Below, piece by piece: positions 54,046 through 64,000 of a stretch of DNA of 64,000 nt. Location of the stretch: contig NC_089177.1 of the NCBI RefSeq assembly GCF_947507565.1, positions 1,798,001 through 1,862,000 on the forward strand, in the 5' to 3' direction. This stretch comes from Oscarella lobularis (taxonomy: Eukaryota; Porifera; Homoscleromorpha; Homosclerophorida; Oscarellidae). The position numbers and the translations under genes are program-made. The notes below the pieces were generated by a model. It worked only from the letters and a program-made list of their open reading frames with translations, was not told where the DNA came from and ran no database searches. Each line of letters starts with the position of its first letter. Position 1 is the first letter of the stretch.

Positions 54046-55160
54046 AGTTGTACAACTTGTAGGTTGCACGATAAACATAGCATGCATTAATTATTATCTT
54101 AAGGATGCACGTTGAACGCTGCATACTATTTACAAAATGTCTCACGTTGATACTGCTTTCTCAAGTTATTATAAGACGACGTACTAAAAAATAATTACAA
54201 ATTCGATGTTGAATTTTTTAAGACGCTTATCAAAGTTAGAGTCAAGCGAGCAAAAAATAAGGAATATTTCCCTTTAAAAGAATAGTCTTTCAGTGAAATG
54301 CAGTAGTAAATCAGAAAATACAAGCTAGTTACAACAAATTCAAAATATAACAATTGCGATACTAAACTTGTTTATAAATAACGAAAACATTAGGGCCTGA
54401 CTCTTTGTGTAGCTTGCTAATAATTAACTTTCAATGGCAAATATTAAACACCGCTCTTCATGCCAGTAAAGATGCACTACTGCAACCGTTAATTTTTTTA
54501 ACTAATGGCGTGCGTTAGCTTAGCTGATCTTATACACTGGCACAGCCATTTCATACTTTTCATCATTCGATAACATTTGTACGATATGTGCTCGAATGTG
54601 CTCTAAAGAAACCTGTCTGGTATTGTAAACATTTTTCTTCAGATTAGCAAGATTGAAAAATCACCTAAGGTAACGTTCACCACATAATTGACACATTAGC
54701 GCCTTCATCTTGCAGAAGGCGTATATCTTTTCCGCACTCCAATAGAGTAAACAAAATTGAAAAGAAAATTCCGGAAGCACTAAAAAAGAAATTTGGCCCA
54801 CACACCGTACACGTACTGCAATTATCTAATAACCTACTGAGTGTGGCCAGGTAGTGTATTGGTCGACTAAAATCGTTAAAAACCAAAGAATAACATTTCA
54901 TATATAAATATTCCATAAACGAATGACAGCTAAGAGCATAATTAATTAATTGGTGTGATAAGTATTGCATTTGGCAGCTATAAGAAAATTTACTCTCTCT
55001 ACAATTCGCAAACTAAAAGATATTTACTCTTACATCTGGCTCATGACTGTACACCTACTTCATAAGGCATTATAAAAAAATGCAAAAAAAAGCGTCACAA
55101 GCCCGCTTGCGAATGGCAGATAGCTTAACCAGTCGTTCATATTTTCTGAAACACTTTCGT
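54046..55160. other. AT-rich gene-free stretch
   Basis: No exon, repeat or structured element was identified in about 1.1 kb. A single diverged minisatellite unit (gcacgttgaacgctgca) is at about 54106. Confidence 0.45.
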
Positions 55161-55164
55161 TTCA

Positions 55165-55265
55165 GGACGCACGTTGGACGTTGAACGTTGCACGTTGCAC
55201 GTTGCAAAGGCATGCAATGTTCCACATTGCAAAGGCAACGTTGCACGGCCAACGTTGCACGTTGT
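55165..55265. repeat. Outlying block of the 10-bp minisatellite
   Basis: The words acgttggacgttgaacgttg, cacgttgcacgttgca and aacgttgcacgttg repeat the unit of the main array 1.1 kb away, interrupted by gcaaaggcatgcaatgttcc. Confidence 0.8.
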
Positions 55266-55686
55266 TAAATGTATGTTACCATATGTGACCCTTCAGGGCC
55301 ACCATAGCAAAGTGAAATGCCTTAAATCTGATGGTATAGCACCTGAGGCAAGAGAAGCAATCGCTGAGCAGACAAAAGCTCTATCGTCAGCTGCAGAGAT
55401 AGAACAGGACAACGACGATCCTTTCTCCGAAGACGAAAGAAATTAGCAAATGCGTTATTATCGATGACGCTGAAGAGGGCGTCGGCATGGATAGCGTTGA
55501 AGAATGTGCTGTCATCGACGACGCTACAGTAGATTAACCTTAGAACGACTCCTAGCGCGCTTGAAGGTCGATTTCGTAAAGATAATATGAGTCAGATTCC
55601 AAGGGACAAGTCCTAAGCGTGAACCCTTTCTTGAACGTCTTCTGTGTAATGATTTTCAGTACAGCACTGTATTCATTTGAATTTGT
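55266..55686. other. Spacer with a short acidic frame
   Basis: The plus frame to 55446 reads PEAREAIAEQTKALSSAAEI and DPFSEDERN. It may be a real exon remnant, but I cannot assign it. Confidence 0.25.
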
Positions 55687-56235
55687 CTAACTCAGGAGGT
55701 CTCCGATGATTCTTCTAGCTTTATCAACAACCGTCCTTTTGCCTTTCATTTTGTACGTGCAAGGAACTACCAAATAGAATGGTGTGTTCTGTATGGCGTC
55801 GACGAGGCAGGTACGGTAAGCGAACGCTATGGCTTCGATATATTCGTCCCAATCGTCCTGATGGTTGTTAACGTAGCTCGTCAGGGCAGCCGTGATAACC
55901 CGATTGAAGCGTTCGACTTGGCCATTGGTTTGCGGATGGTAAGGGCTGGTGAAGATTTTATCGATCCTCAGTCTTTTGCAGAGTTGTTTCACTAAAGCCG
56001 AGCCGAACTGAGTGCCCCTGTCTGTGAGGAGGTATTGTGGGCATCCGTGACGTAGAACGAGGTGAGTGGCGATTGCTCTGGCCATAGTTGGAGCGATGAT
56101 GTCCTGGACCGGAGCCAGTTCAACCCATCGGGAAAATCGGTCGACCATCACCACGATATACAAGTTGCCTTGCGTCGTTCATGGCAGAGGGCCCAGGAGG
56201 TCAACACCTATGGAACGCCAAAGGTGACAAAAGTG
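55687..56235 (-). pseudogene. Ty3/Gypsy integrase core, third copy
   Basis: Reading leftward, WRSIGVDLLGPLP is followed by an in-frame TGA and then NLYIVVMVDRFSRWVEL. The catalytic set is complete: Asp in VDLLG and VDRFSRW, Asp in LTDRGTQFGS, and Glu in YHPQTNGQVERFNRV. The zinc-binding domain and C-terminal domain are missing; the right side is replaced by the 24-bp minisatellite. It is not the same subfamily as the two copies at 45.5-47.5 kb. Confidence 0.7.
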
Positions 56236-56284
56236 ATTGCTGTTAGATGTGTAAATATATAGCAATTATTCGTGTATATATATC

Positions 56285-56590
56285 GTTTGAATACATATAT
56301 AGACCAATCTTTGATAATATATAGACCAAGTTGGTGCCATATATATAGACCAAGTTGGTCCCATATATATAGACCAAGTTGGTACCATATATATAGACCA
56401 AGTTGGTACCATATATATAGACCAAGTTGGTACCATATATATAGACCAAGTTGGTACCATATATATAGACCAAGTTGGTACCATATATATAGACCAAGTT
56501 GGTACCATATACTGTATGTAGACCAAGTTGGAACCGTATATATAGACCAAGTTGGGACCGTATATATAGACCAAGATGGGACCGTATGCC
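56285..56590 (+). repeat. 24-bp minisatellite (tatatatagaccaagttggtacca)n
   Basis: About 12 units of 24 bp with a ggtacc palindrome and a TATATATA tract. Units at the right end vary (ggaaccg, gggaccg). Stop-free frames such as VPTWSIYM and YRPSWYHI repeats result from the period of 24. Confidence 0.9.
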
Positions 56591-56821
56591 TGTCCTGCGT
56601 TTTTTTTTATAATCTGAGATAATGAGAATTATGTGACAACGGTCACCTTCAACCGGTTCTCTCGAAAAAGTGTTAGTGTGACAACTGTCACTTTGAAACA
56701 GAAAAATTAAAAGTAATTGTTTCAGTAACACGCGACTGTGTCTTTTTGAACGAAAACACAAAGTCTACAAAAGAAAATCATGTTGGTTAGCCACCACGTT
56801 GCTAATCCCAAACAGTACCTC
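56591..56821. other. Spacer
   Basis: The block gtgacaacggtcacc/gtgacaactgtcac is a short duplicated palindromic word. No gene. Confidence 0.4.
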
Positions 56822-57312
56822 TTAAACGACTCCGTAACCAGGAGAGTTCAAAATGCAGAACGTCAGCTTCTCTTTGAACGCCTCGTAATCAACATTCTGT
56901 CGGCTACTGAATCTTATAGCCAAGGCGCAAGTAGACGCCCTAATCATTTTGTCCTCTTTGAGCTCAAATCGAATTGACGGCTGGACGTGGAAACCCGCCA
57001 ACGGGAATTCGTGAGATCCTGTAGCGAAGGCTAATACGTGAGAGAGCTGCAGCGAGAAGCCGTTCAAAGCTACGGCTACAAGATGAACGTTTTATTAATT
57101 AACGCACGAAAGTTTTACAGACAGACGTACCTCCACTAGCAACTTCTTTAATATAGTCCGTCCAATTCATCGTAATAGCTTCCTCGGCCTCTCGCTGATT
57201 TGATCTAACAGCGGAGTAGTGCACGAAGAATAGATCAAGAATACTTTCCGCAGTAAGAGGTCTCACGTATTGGCCTTCGCTACAGGATCTCACGAATTCC
57301 CGTTGGCGGGTT
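56822..57312 (-). CDS. HECT-type E3 ligase C-terminal exons, cut by the gap
   Basis: The exon right of the intron (about 57260-57131) reads RPLTAESILDLFFVHYSAVR and EEAITMNWTDYIKEVASG, ending at a GTACGT donor. After about 60 bp the last exon (about 57070-56822) has HVLAFATGSHEFPLAGFHVQ and the presumed catalytic Cys in RASTCALAIRF. It ends CILNSPGYGVV. The pattern parallels the HECT exons at 12.4-12.8 kb. Upstream exons would lie in or beyond the N gap. The 52 bp next to the gap are an inverted copy of this exon and may be an assembly error. Confidence 0.6.
56992..57044. repeat. Inverted repeat arm facing the gap (left)
   Basis: It starts aacccgccaacgggaattcg and ends at aatacgtgaga. It pairs with 57261-57312 with about one mismatch. 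Confidence 0.9.
57261..57312. repeat. Inverted repeat arm at the gap edge (right)
   Basis: Reverse complement of 56992-57044, ending exactly at the first N (57313). Confidence 0.9.
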
Positions 57313-57512
57313 NNNNNNNNNNNNNNNNNNNNNNNNNNNNNNNNNNNNNNNNNNNNNNNNNNNNNNNNNNNNNNNNNNNNNNNNNNNNNNNNNNNNNNNN
57401 NNNNNNNNNNNNNNNNNNNNNNNNNNNNNNNNNNNNNNNNNNNNNNNNNNNNNNNNNNNNNNNNNNNNNNNNNNNNNNNNNNNNNNNNNNNNNNNNNNNN
57501 NNNNNNNNNNNN
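57313..57512. other. Assembly gap (200 N)
   Basis: A run of 200 N. A round number suggests a fixed-size scaffold gap, so the true distance is unknown. Confidence 0.99.
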
Positions 57513-60500
57513 ATACGTGGGAAAGACTGCTATCAAAGAAGACGGAACTATAGACTCAAACAAAGATCACAAATGTGATATTCGTAGTTAACTATCCCAC
57601 TACTGGTCCAATAAAGACTTTCACTAACTTCTCTTGTTCGCCTATTCGTTGGATTCAATATGTCACCATTCATCGTCCATTGACGACAATCTGCAAGTAT
57701 GCAAAGTGGAAGTGTATTATGATGAGAGAACAGGTAGAGAGTGTCTCATATATACAGCATTACGTTGAGAATATTTCTTTATTTAGCTGACGGTGTTGCT
57801 ATAACAACGAAGAATCATACTATTAGAAGCATTGGTGAAGTTGCGTCGTGCGGCTCACCAAATGGAGACTTTCGTCCGATATGGAAATTTCCAAATGGAA
57901 CAAAGGTTTCAACAAAGACGTCGGCAGATATTCGACAAGTCAATGATTCATCATCACCCGGATACAAGAAACTGCGTTTAGAATCTTTCATCTCTCCAAA
58001 TGGTGACTACAAATGCGAGTACATCGCAAATAATGCTACAAAAACGATAACGGTCAATATAGTGTGTAAGATGACACAGAATTAAAATTACTTGATGTGG
58101 ATATGTAATTTCTTTGTAGTTGATTGTCAATCAACTCCATGGTCAGTTTGTTCGGTGTCATGCGGACGCGAAAAAAGGACAAAGATTACTGCTCAATTAA
58201 GGGGTAGCAATTGTTCCTCTATTCAGTCGTCAAAAGACTGCTTGGATACAAATTGTAAGCTGTTTTCTAATATTACTACAGTAGTAGACGCGTGTCTAAT
58301 TTACTCTAGGTGATATAATTGATATGACGAATGCAGTTGCTACTCATGGTCCAGGGGCTACGTTGGTAGGAGGACAGACAACGTTTTCAGCGTCACTGGC
58401 TATAGATGGGGAAGTGATGGGCGATTTATGCGCTGCAACTTTGTTGTCAACTTCCCCGTGGCTACAAGTCGATCTAAAGACGGCTTATTTGATTACAAGC
58501 GTTGAAGCGTCATTTTATTTGAACCGAGGAGACGGCGCGACTGTGCGAGTAGGGAGTAATTCGGCTAATAATATCAATGTTAATCCGAAGTGCGGTCAAC
58601 CAATTCGCAATTCAGCGACTGGAAAGTGGATTAGAACTGTTTGTTCTCCTCTACTTTGGGGACGATACATCAACGTACAGAAAATCTCATCAACAAAAAG
58701 TTCTTTAAGTGTTTGTGAATTGAGGGCAAGCTACAGTAAGGAAATTAATTAAGCCTAATTATTTTAATTAATCAGTTAATCAATAGTCTTTTAGAACTTG
58801 ACGTTGGCATTCTGCACAACGATTCTTCTATTGCGTCTGAGTCAGTTTACTCTTACGCTGGGAAACCGCTTCCATTTCCTGTTCTTTGCGGCGTCAATCC
58901 AGATCCAACCAACTTTAATTCGTTGCTCAAAATTCAGTGGGAATTTGGTAGGAATGGTAATCGTATTCCTGCTTTGTCATTAAATCCTGATATTGGGCAA
59001 TCTAAAACGAGTAATATAGAAAAGGTTCCGTTAGTGGATCAAAACTATTCGTGTCATTTTGCGTGGATTAATCAAGCACAGAAAAGTCTCGTTTTCAATC
59101 TGAATATTAACGGTGAACAGCGAGCATAACAGATTGCCACTCTATAAATTATAAACGTGTGTTTCTAGTCGATTGTACGTGAAACGAGTGGTCAGTATGT
59201 TCTGGACAATGTGGCGTGGGAACGAGATCTCGAACAGCAAATAAGTCAAAACATCGCCGAAAATCGTGCACTGGATCTTCAACGAGAGCCTGTGACACTG
59301 GAATTCCGTGTAAGTGAAAGAGAAAAATTTTTAAACGACGTAATGTAACCGCATTATTTTGTGAAGGCACTCCCACTCCTGTTCAGAGTTTGGTAACAGT
59401 TCAGGAAGGGCAGCAAGCTATGTTAGAATGTGAATCATCGCAATATCGTCAAGTGGCAACATCTATTACATTCGAGTGGTTCTCAAAGATGGAGTGAATT
59501 TGACCAATCCTTCTAGTTCATCTGTTCGTGTGGCAAACGGAAGAAGATACAGAGGGACACTGACATTAACGTCAGTCAAGAGGACAGACGCGAGCTCATT
59601 GTACACGTGCAAGGCTCGCGGAGTACGCGGTCTCAGTGGAGCATCTATGGCAATAACGCTTGATGTCACTTGTAAGTCCCTCGCAATTCAGTTGTATACG
59701 ATTTAATTGTTTTTCTCTTTAATTAAGATGCTCCTCATAATGTCAAAGTGAAATCAAACTTCAGCGTGTTTGTGAAAGAAGGACGGGTAATTCTAAGTTG
59801 TAGAGCCGAAGCGAATCCTCGTCCTCATCAATACTCGTGGTGGAAAGACGGTCAACTACAAGCTGAGTCAGGATCGCAGTTTTTGATTTTAACTTCAACT
59901 TTCTCTGGCAATGAAACATACAAATGCGCCGCGACCAATTCGTTGGGTTCGTCCATGCCAGAAAAATTCGTTTTCAGTCTTAGTAAGCCACGTCTTCTCG
60001 CAGCATTACGTCTAAGGGACTAATGTTTTATATTATAGTACCGCAAAAGTGCACTGGACTGTCGGGTACTAGTTCAGTTGGTGGCTCGATCAGCTTGACG
60101 ATTTCTTCTTTTCTTGTCAACGGTAATGCGGGTGTAAAGAAGTACAAGGTACTCTACAGGTTGTTTGGTTCCTTGGGTGTTTGGTCTGCAGTAGTCGAGC
60201 TGACTTCACCAACAATTACTATCACAGATCTTATACCATTTACCACATACGAGATTAAAATAGCTGCGGGGAATGAATACGGATATGGACCAAACAGCAG
60301 CACAATTAAAGTTCAGACAACTGAAGCAGGCACGTGGCGTTTACTCTTCAATTAAATCTGTTTTCAAGTGTGTTTTCTTTTGTAGAACCCGGGCCTCCGC
60401 AAAACGTGAGCGCTGTTCCATTGAGTTCGCACAGCGTTTCTGTCTCATGGTCGCAGCCTATCACTCCACATGGAATTATTGCCGTGTATAAGATCTACTA

Positions 60501-61561
60501 TCGAGCAGCGTCAAAAGCTAAACAAGAGGCAGCGGATAACGAAGTCGTCGTTGCTGTGTCAGGATCAGAAACGACTCTAAGTCTGACAAACCTCTCACCT
60601 TTCACTGTCTACATTATAAAAGTCACGGCTGCAAACGTCAGACAAAATGATGGTAAATTTCTCGATGGAATTGCAAGCAACGAAATCTCAGTACAAACAG
60701 CCGAAGCAGGTACAATGTAGAGGATTGCAAAGTCCAGCAGTGATAAGTATTCTTCATACTCACAGCTCCGTCAGTTCCAGTGAATCTCATTTCAATTCGT
60801 TTGACGTCAACTTCAGTGACCATAAAGTGGACCCGACCCGAATTTCCTAATGGAATAATCAGAAGTTATACGGTGGTTTACGAAAAAGCTGCTCCAGAAA
60901 ATGATCCTTATAAAGTTATCACTATTGAAGCAAAGTATCTGTCGGTGAATCTAACAGATCTCGAAGAGTCGGTTGACTACATTGTGTGGGTACGTATCAC
61001 AGTGAGCCGCTATGTTGCGTATGCGTTATTTCGAATGGCAGATTTGCGCTATAACGATTTCTCCTGGTCTTTATGAAAGTATTGCTGTGAGCACCGCATC
61101 AGAAAGTTGGACTATTGAAAATTGATTTTTCATTTGTGAACGTTTTTTTCGATTTCTAGTGAACGAAAAGAGAACTTGTCTGGGGCGCCGTTGTTCAACT
61201 CTGTTACGGTAGCATTGACTATACTGCTCGTCCTCACTCTCGTCGTCTTTAGTATCCTCCTTTTGGTCTGCGTTCGTCAGCGCCAAACTCTAAAGAGATT
61301 CTTGTCTGACAGGAATGAGAAAAATGTCTATGAAATTCCAAGCAAAGTGGGCGGTAAACTTGAAGGCGACGTTGTGCCTCGTAAAATGACGCAGTCCAGC
61401 GCGTATGAAAACGTGTCTTCAAAGAACCAAAAAAGTACATGTGATCGATGAATTTGATATATATATGTGTGTGTAAGCTAATTTTTGTACGTATAGCCAA
61501 AGAGTCTGTTGACGAAACATATGCTGAAGTAGGTGCACCAATGAAAGACACAAGTCTTTAG
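57513..61561 (+). CDS. Modular single-pass receptor: lectin/Ig/TSP1/FN3
   Basis: About 14 exons, almost all in phase 1, each holding one domain. The order starts with the end of an F-type-lectin-like domain (to 57731, frame change near 57690) and Ig-like (57787-58065). TSP1 (58120-58254, WSVCSVSCG) and an F-type lectin/F5-8C-like domain (58310-58735, SPWLQVDLKTAY, GRYINV) follow. Next are Ig-like (58795-59112), TSP1 (59169-59309, WSVCSGQCGVGTRSRT) and two Ig domains (59367-59671 and 59728-59982). Three FN3 domains come next (60039-60329, 60386-60709, 60766-61105). The transmembrane segment VALTILLVLTLVVFSILLLV (in 61171-61434) precedes a short cytoplasmic tail with tyrosines (YEIP, YENV, YAEV), ending at 61561. 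Extracellular adhesion or recognition and tyrosine-based signalling are inferred. A TGA at 59180 and a frameshift near 59480 interrupt it. The N-terminus and signal peptide lie in or beyond the gap. Confidence 0.7.
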
Positions 61562-61608
61562 ACAATTTAGAAGTAAACTTTGTCTTCGTTTTCAATTTTT
61601 TCGTCGAG
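61562..61608. other. Short spacer to the truncated retroelement
   Basis: 47 bp between the receptor stop and the YR element. The receptor 3' UTR and polyadenylation site must be here or inside the element. Confidence 0.5.
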
Positions 61609-63591
61609 TTATCTTACTCGTAGGTCGACCTGCCAATGCCTCACACCAGCCAGGTAAGATTTAATTGTGCTACAGGCCTTGCCTTCTAGCGCTAGAGCCG
61701 TGCAAAACCCCGCAAGCAACTGTTCTGATGCGGGCAACGGCGTCAATCCCCGCTGGCGGCAGAAACGGGCAAAATGATGCTCCCCTGTGCGGTACCCCTG
61801 GCGAGTGGAGTCTGCCACGCCAAGCGCAGCAAATTCTCAAACTGCGATCGCCAGTCTTGCCGTATCCAGTTGATCCGCCGCTGCTCCAACAGCTCCCATA
61901 GCGTTGGCGGCACAGGGAAGCTCTCCTCGGCTATCTGCGGACAGAATCTCTTTTTCTCCAATACGGAGTGCCCCCGAGACAGCGCGTCCGCGTCGTGATT
62001 GAGCTTTCCGGGTAAGTGCCGAGCGCGCAGAGAGAAAGAGAACGCCGCCTTTATATACTGCAGCGAGCGCAACAGCGGCATCAAGGTGGCATCGCGGGAT
62101 GTCCCCGAGTTGACTGCCGCCACCACCGTGGAATTATCTGATTCCAAAAGCACGACAGCGCCCGACCACTCACTTCCCCAGACCGCCGCCGCCACCACCA
62201 CCGATAGCAGTTCCCTGAGGGCTATTCGCTCCGGGCGCCAAGCCAAAGACCACGGCGCGTTAAACCACCGCGAGCCGGTCACTGCCGCGCACCCCCACGA
62301 CCCCGAATCATCGGATTGCACCCAAAACGTTGGCTGGGCCGCGATAGACGCAAAGAATACTCTGCCGTTCCAATGCTCGAGGAACAGGCTCCACCACAAC
62401 AGGTCCGCTCTTGCCTCCGAGCCAAGACGCAGAACGTGGTGCATCTCGGGGCGCCGCATCGACAGATCGATGAGCCGCCGCACAAATGACCACCCCGCTG
62501 AGATGGCCTTCGCCGCGTGATGCAGGAGACCCACCAGCGACAACAACTCTCTCTTAGTAGCCTTTTTGCGCGCTCGCCACTGCCGCACAAGACCCTGCAC
62601 CCGAAGGAGCTGGTCCCGCGGCAGGCGAAGCTCCTGCGCCCGCGTGTTCAGCTCCAAGCCCAGGAAAGAGACACACGTCGCCGGGCCCTCCAGTTTGTGC
62701 AGGGTCACGGGCACTCCCAACTCCTCGCACGTGCGGAGCGCAATCTCTCTGTTGGACCAACCCGCCGCAGTGTTGGGGGTACCAAAGAACAAAACAATCA
62801 TCCAAGTAGAGCACGCCCTCCTGCACGCCGCGCTGGAGTAGTATCCACAGCAGTGCGTCGGCGACCGCCGAGAAAATGATCGGTGCCGACCGGAGCAAAA
62901 ACGGAAGCGCCTTGTCTATAAACACGTTCCCCTGCCAAGCCACGCCTAGAAGGTACCGGTCGGCCGGGTGTACCGGAACGATCCGATACGCGCTTTGAAT
63001 ATCGAGCTTAACGAGGGACACCTCCTTTCCCATCCGCCAACAGATGCGCACCGCTTCATCCACGCTCACGTAAGACACCGAGCACGCCTTGGGGGAGATT
63101 CCGTCGTTGACGCTACCGCCTGGCGGAGACGATAAGTCTAAAATAAGCCGCCACCGTCCCGGCGGGCTTGACTTTGGAATGACGCCGAACGGACTGACAT
63201 GGACCCCCGCCTGATTTTGAACGGGTCCTCTCAGAGTACCCGCCGCCACTTCGTCCGCGATATAGCGCCGAACCACATCCGGGTGCTCCGCTGCCGAGTG
63301 CATATTACACCTCAACCTCGAACGCGGGGTGCAGCCGTCGTCATTGCCAATGCGGAAGCCGTTTGCCAGGCCCTCCACCAGCAGATTGGCAAAGTCTTTA
63401 TCCGGATAGACCGACAACGCCGCCTGCCACGCCTCCACTATTATCGGAGATGACGCTGGAGCTGCCCACTCCGTTGGCAGCGTCATCCGCGCCGCGCCAG
63501 CCGCCTCCAGTTCCCGCAAGGGAGGCAGGAGAACGTGAGCACCACCGGCTAGGCCGCACGCATCTACTCCAGAACATCCAGTAATTAGCAT
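61609..63591 (-). pseudogene. YR retrotransposon copy B: RT-RNase H and recombinase start
   Basis: The RT frame (63591-62554) has LVKLDIQSAYRIVPVHPADR, KALPFLLRSAPIIFSAVADA and GVLYLDDCFVLW. A frame change near 62790 leads to LHKLEGPATCVSFLGLELNT and the RNase H (VQSDDSGSWGCAAV, LLESDNSTVVAAVNSG, ADALSRGH). The recombinase start (STRQGYRTGEHHFARFCRQR, then ASEQLLAGFCTALALEGKAC) breaks off at RHWQVDL near 61625. The catalytic half is missing. It is the same subfamily as copy A and lies right behind the receptor gene. Confidence 0.75.
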
Positions 63592-64000
63592 TTAATTAGC
63601 AACCATGCCCCGCGCGTATGCAACCCTCAGACGAAAGCAAAACAACGCAATCGCCACGCGCCCCATGCCACCAAAAGAAAAAAATGCAAAACCCACAAAC
63701 CGCTTGTTCACACCACGCCCCAAAGGGGACGAGAGAACGCAACGAAAGAAAAAACACCACTTGGTCCGGCCCGCCTACGGCGCTCGCGCTGGTGTCGCCA
63801 ACTTGCACGCGCTTGCCTTGTGCCCCACCATGCTGAATTGCTGCAATTATGCATAAAGACGCAACCGGCCCCGTAGGAGCAACCGTCCTTCCCAAAATTG
63901 AACAGCTTGCAAGTCTGTTGCTTGCGTTGCTGCTTTGTACCTTTATTCCTTTACTTGCGGTAGATCCCCTCAGACGCCGGCGCAAGCGCGCTGTCCTCCG
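63592..64000 (-). other. Upstream part of copy B, running off the window
   Basis: No zinc knuckles are visible in any minus-strand frame. The gag may be beyond 64000 or lost. A minus frame (63985-63596) is open but not recognisable. Confidence 0.35.

Noticed and set aside
53593-54090. Six overlapping open frames of 94-138 codons with CNVQRAT/TLHVARC repeats
   Set aside because: An artefact of the 10-bp minisatellite, open on both strands.
56266-56622. Tyr/Trp-rich repeat proteins
   Set aside because: Translation of the 24-bp minisatellite.
57099-57578. Open frames crossing the N gap on both strands
   Set aside because: The X stretches are gap bases. Only the flanking exons can be read.
1-64000. 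tRNA or rRNA genes
   Set aside because: I scanned for T-loop-like GTTCGAAT words (for example near 51022) and found no cloverleaf partner. A covariance-model search would be decisive.

Overview
This window looks like nuclear DNA of an early-branching marine animal; a sponge is my best guess but is not proven. Genes are split by short GT-AG introns (about 45-140 bp). One gene encodes a modular Ig/thrombospondin/F-type-lectin/fibronectin-III membrane receptor. There is a ZYG11-family substrate receptor and several HECT-ligase-like exons. The rest is crowded with animal transposon families: tyrosine-recombinase (DIRS/Ngaro) retrotransposons, Ty3/Gypsy, Helitrons, hAT, P-like elements, a zinc-finger LINE and foldback elements. 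There is no prokaryotic operon structure, ribosome binding site or CRISPR array.

Layout. 0-4.5 kb: a dispersed repeat edge and an intron-rich unrecognised gene (minus). 4.5-8.3 kb: non-coding, with a palindrome, a pyrimidine-rich tandem repeat and a 127-bp satellite of three subtypes. 8.3-14.3 kb: possible exons, a spliced DDE integrase-like gene, a HECT C-terminal half, a 30-bp palindromic minisatellite and a second integrase-like fragment. 14.4-15.0 kb: a long-TIR non-autonomous element with a 9-bp target duplication. 15.3-24.5 kb: a DIRS gag, two halves of a LINE, and a decayed gag-RT-RNaseH-YR element (18.9-22.2 kb). 24.5-30 kb: small remnants of Helitron, P-like, hAT, Gypsy gag and DDE transposases. 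31.8-36.9 kb: a nearly complete Ngaro-like element with A1-ORFs-B1-A2-B2 split direct repeats. 37.8-38.0 kb: an inverted copy of the left-edge repeat. 38.9-41.1 kb: the ZYG11-family gene with an in-frame TAG. 41.4-50.4 kb: Helitron remnants, a 255-bp-arm foldback element, a 135-bp tandem array, two head-to-head Gypsy integrases, a Pif1-helicase/OTU remnant and a DDE transposase. 51-57 kb: HECT-like exons, a gag-like exon, integrase exons, and 10-bp and 24-bp minisatellites. 57.3-57.5 kb: a 200-N gap. 57.5-61.6 kb: the receptor gene. 61.6-64 kb: another YR retrotransposon, truncated in its recombinase and running off the right edge.

The likely host genes are the ZYG11-family gene (protein-degradation receptor), the receptor at 57.5-61.6 kb (adhesion or signalling) and perhaps the HECT-like genes. 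Most other coding sequence belongs to mobile elements, nearly all carrying stops, frameshifts or truncations. Exon boundaries were read by eye from GT/AG sites and protein continuity and should be treated as approximate.
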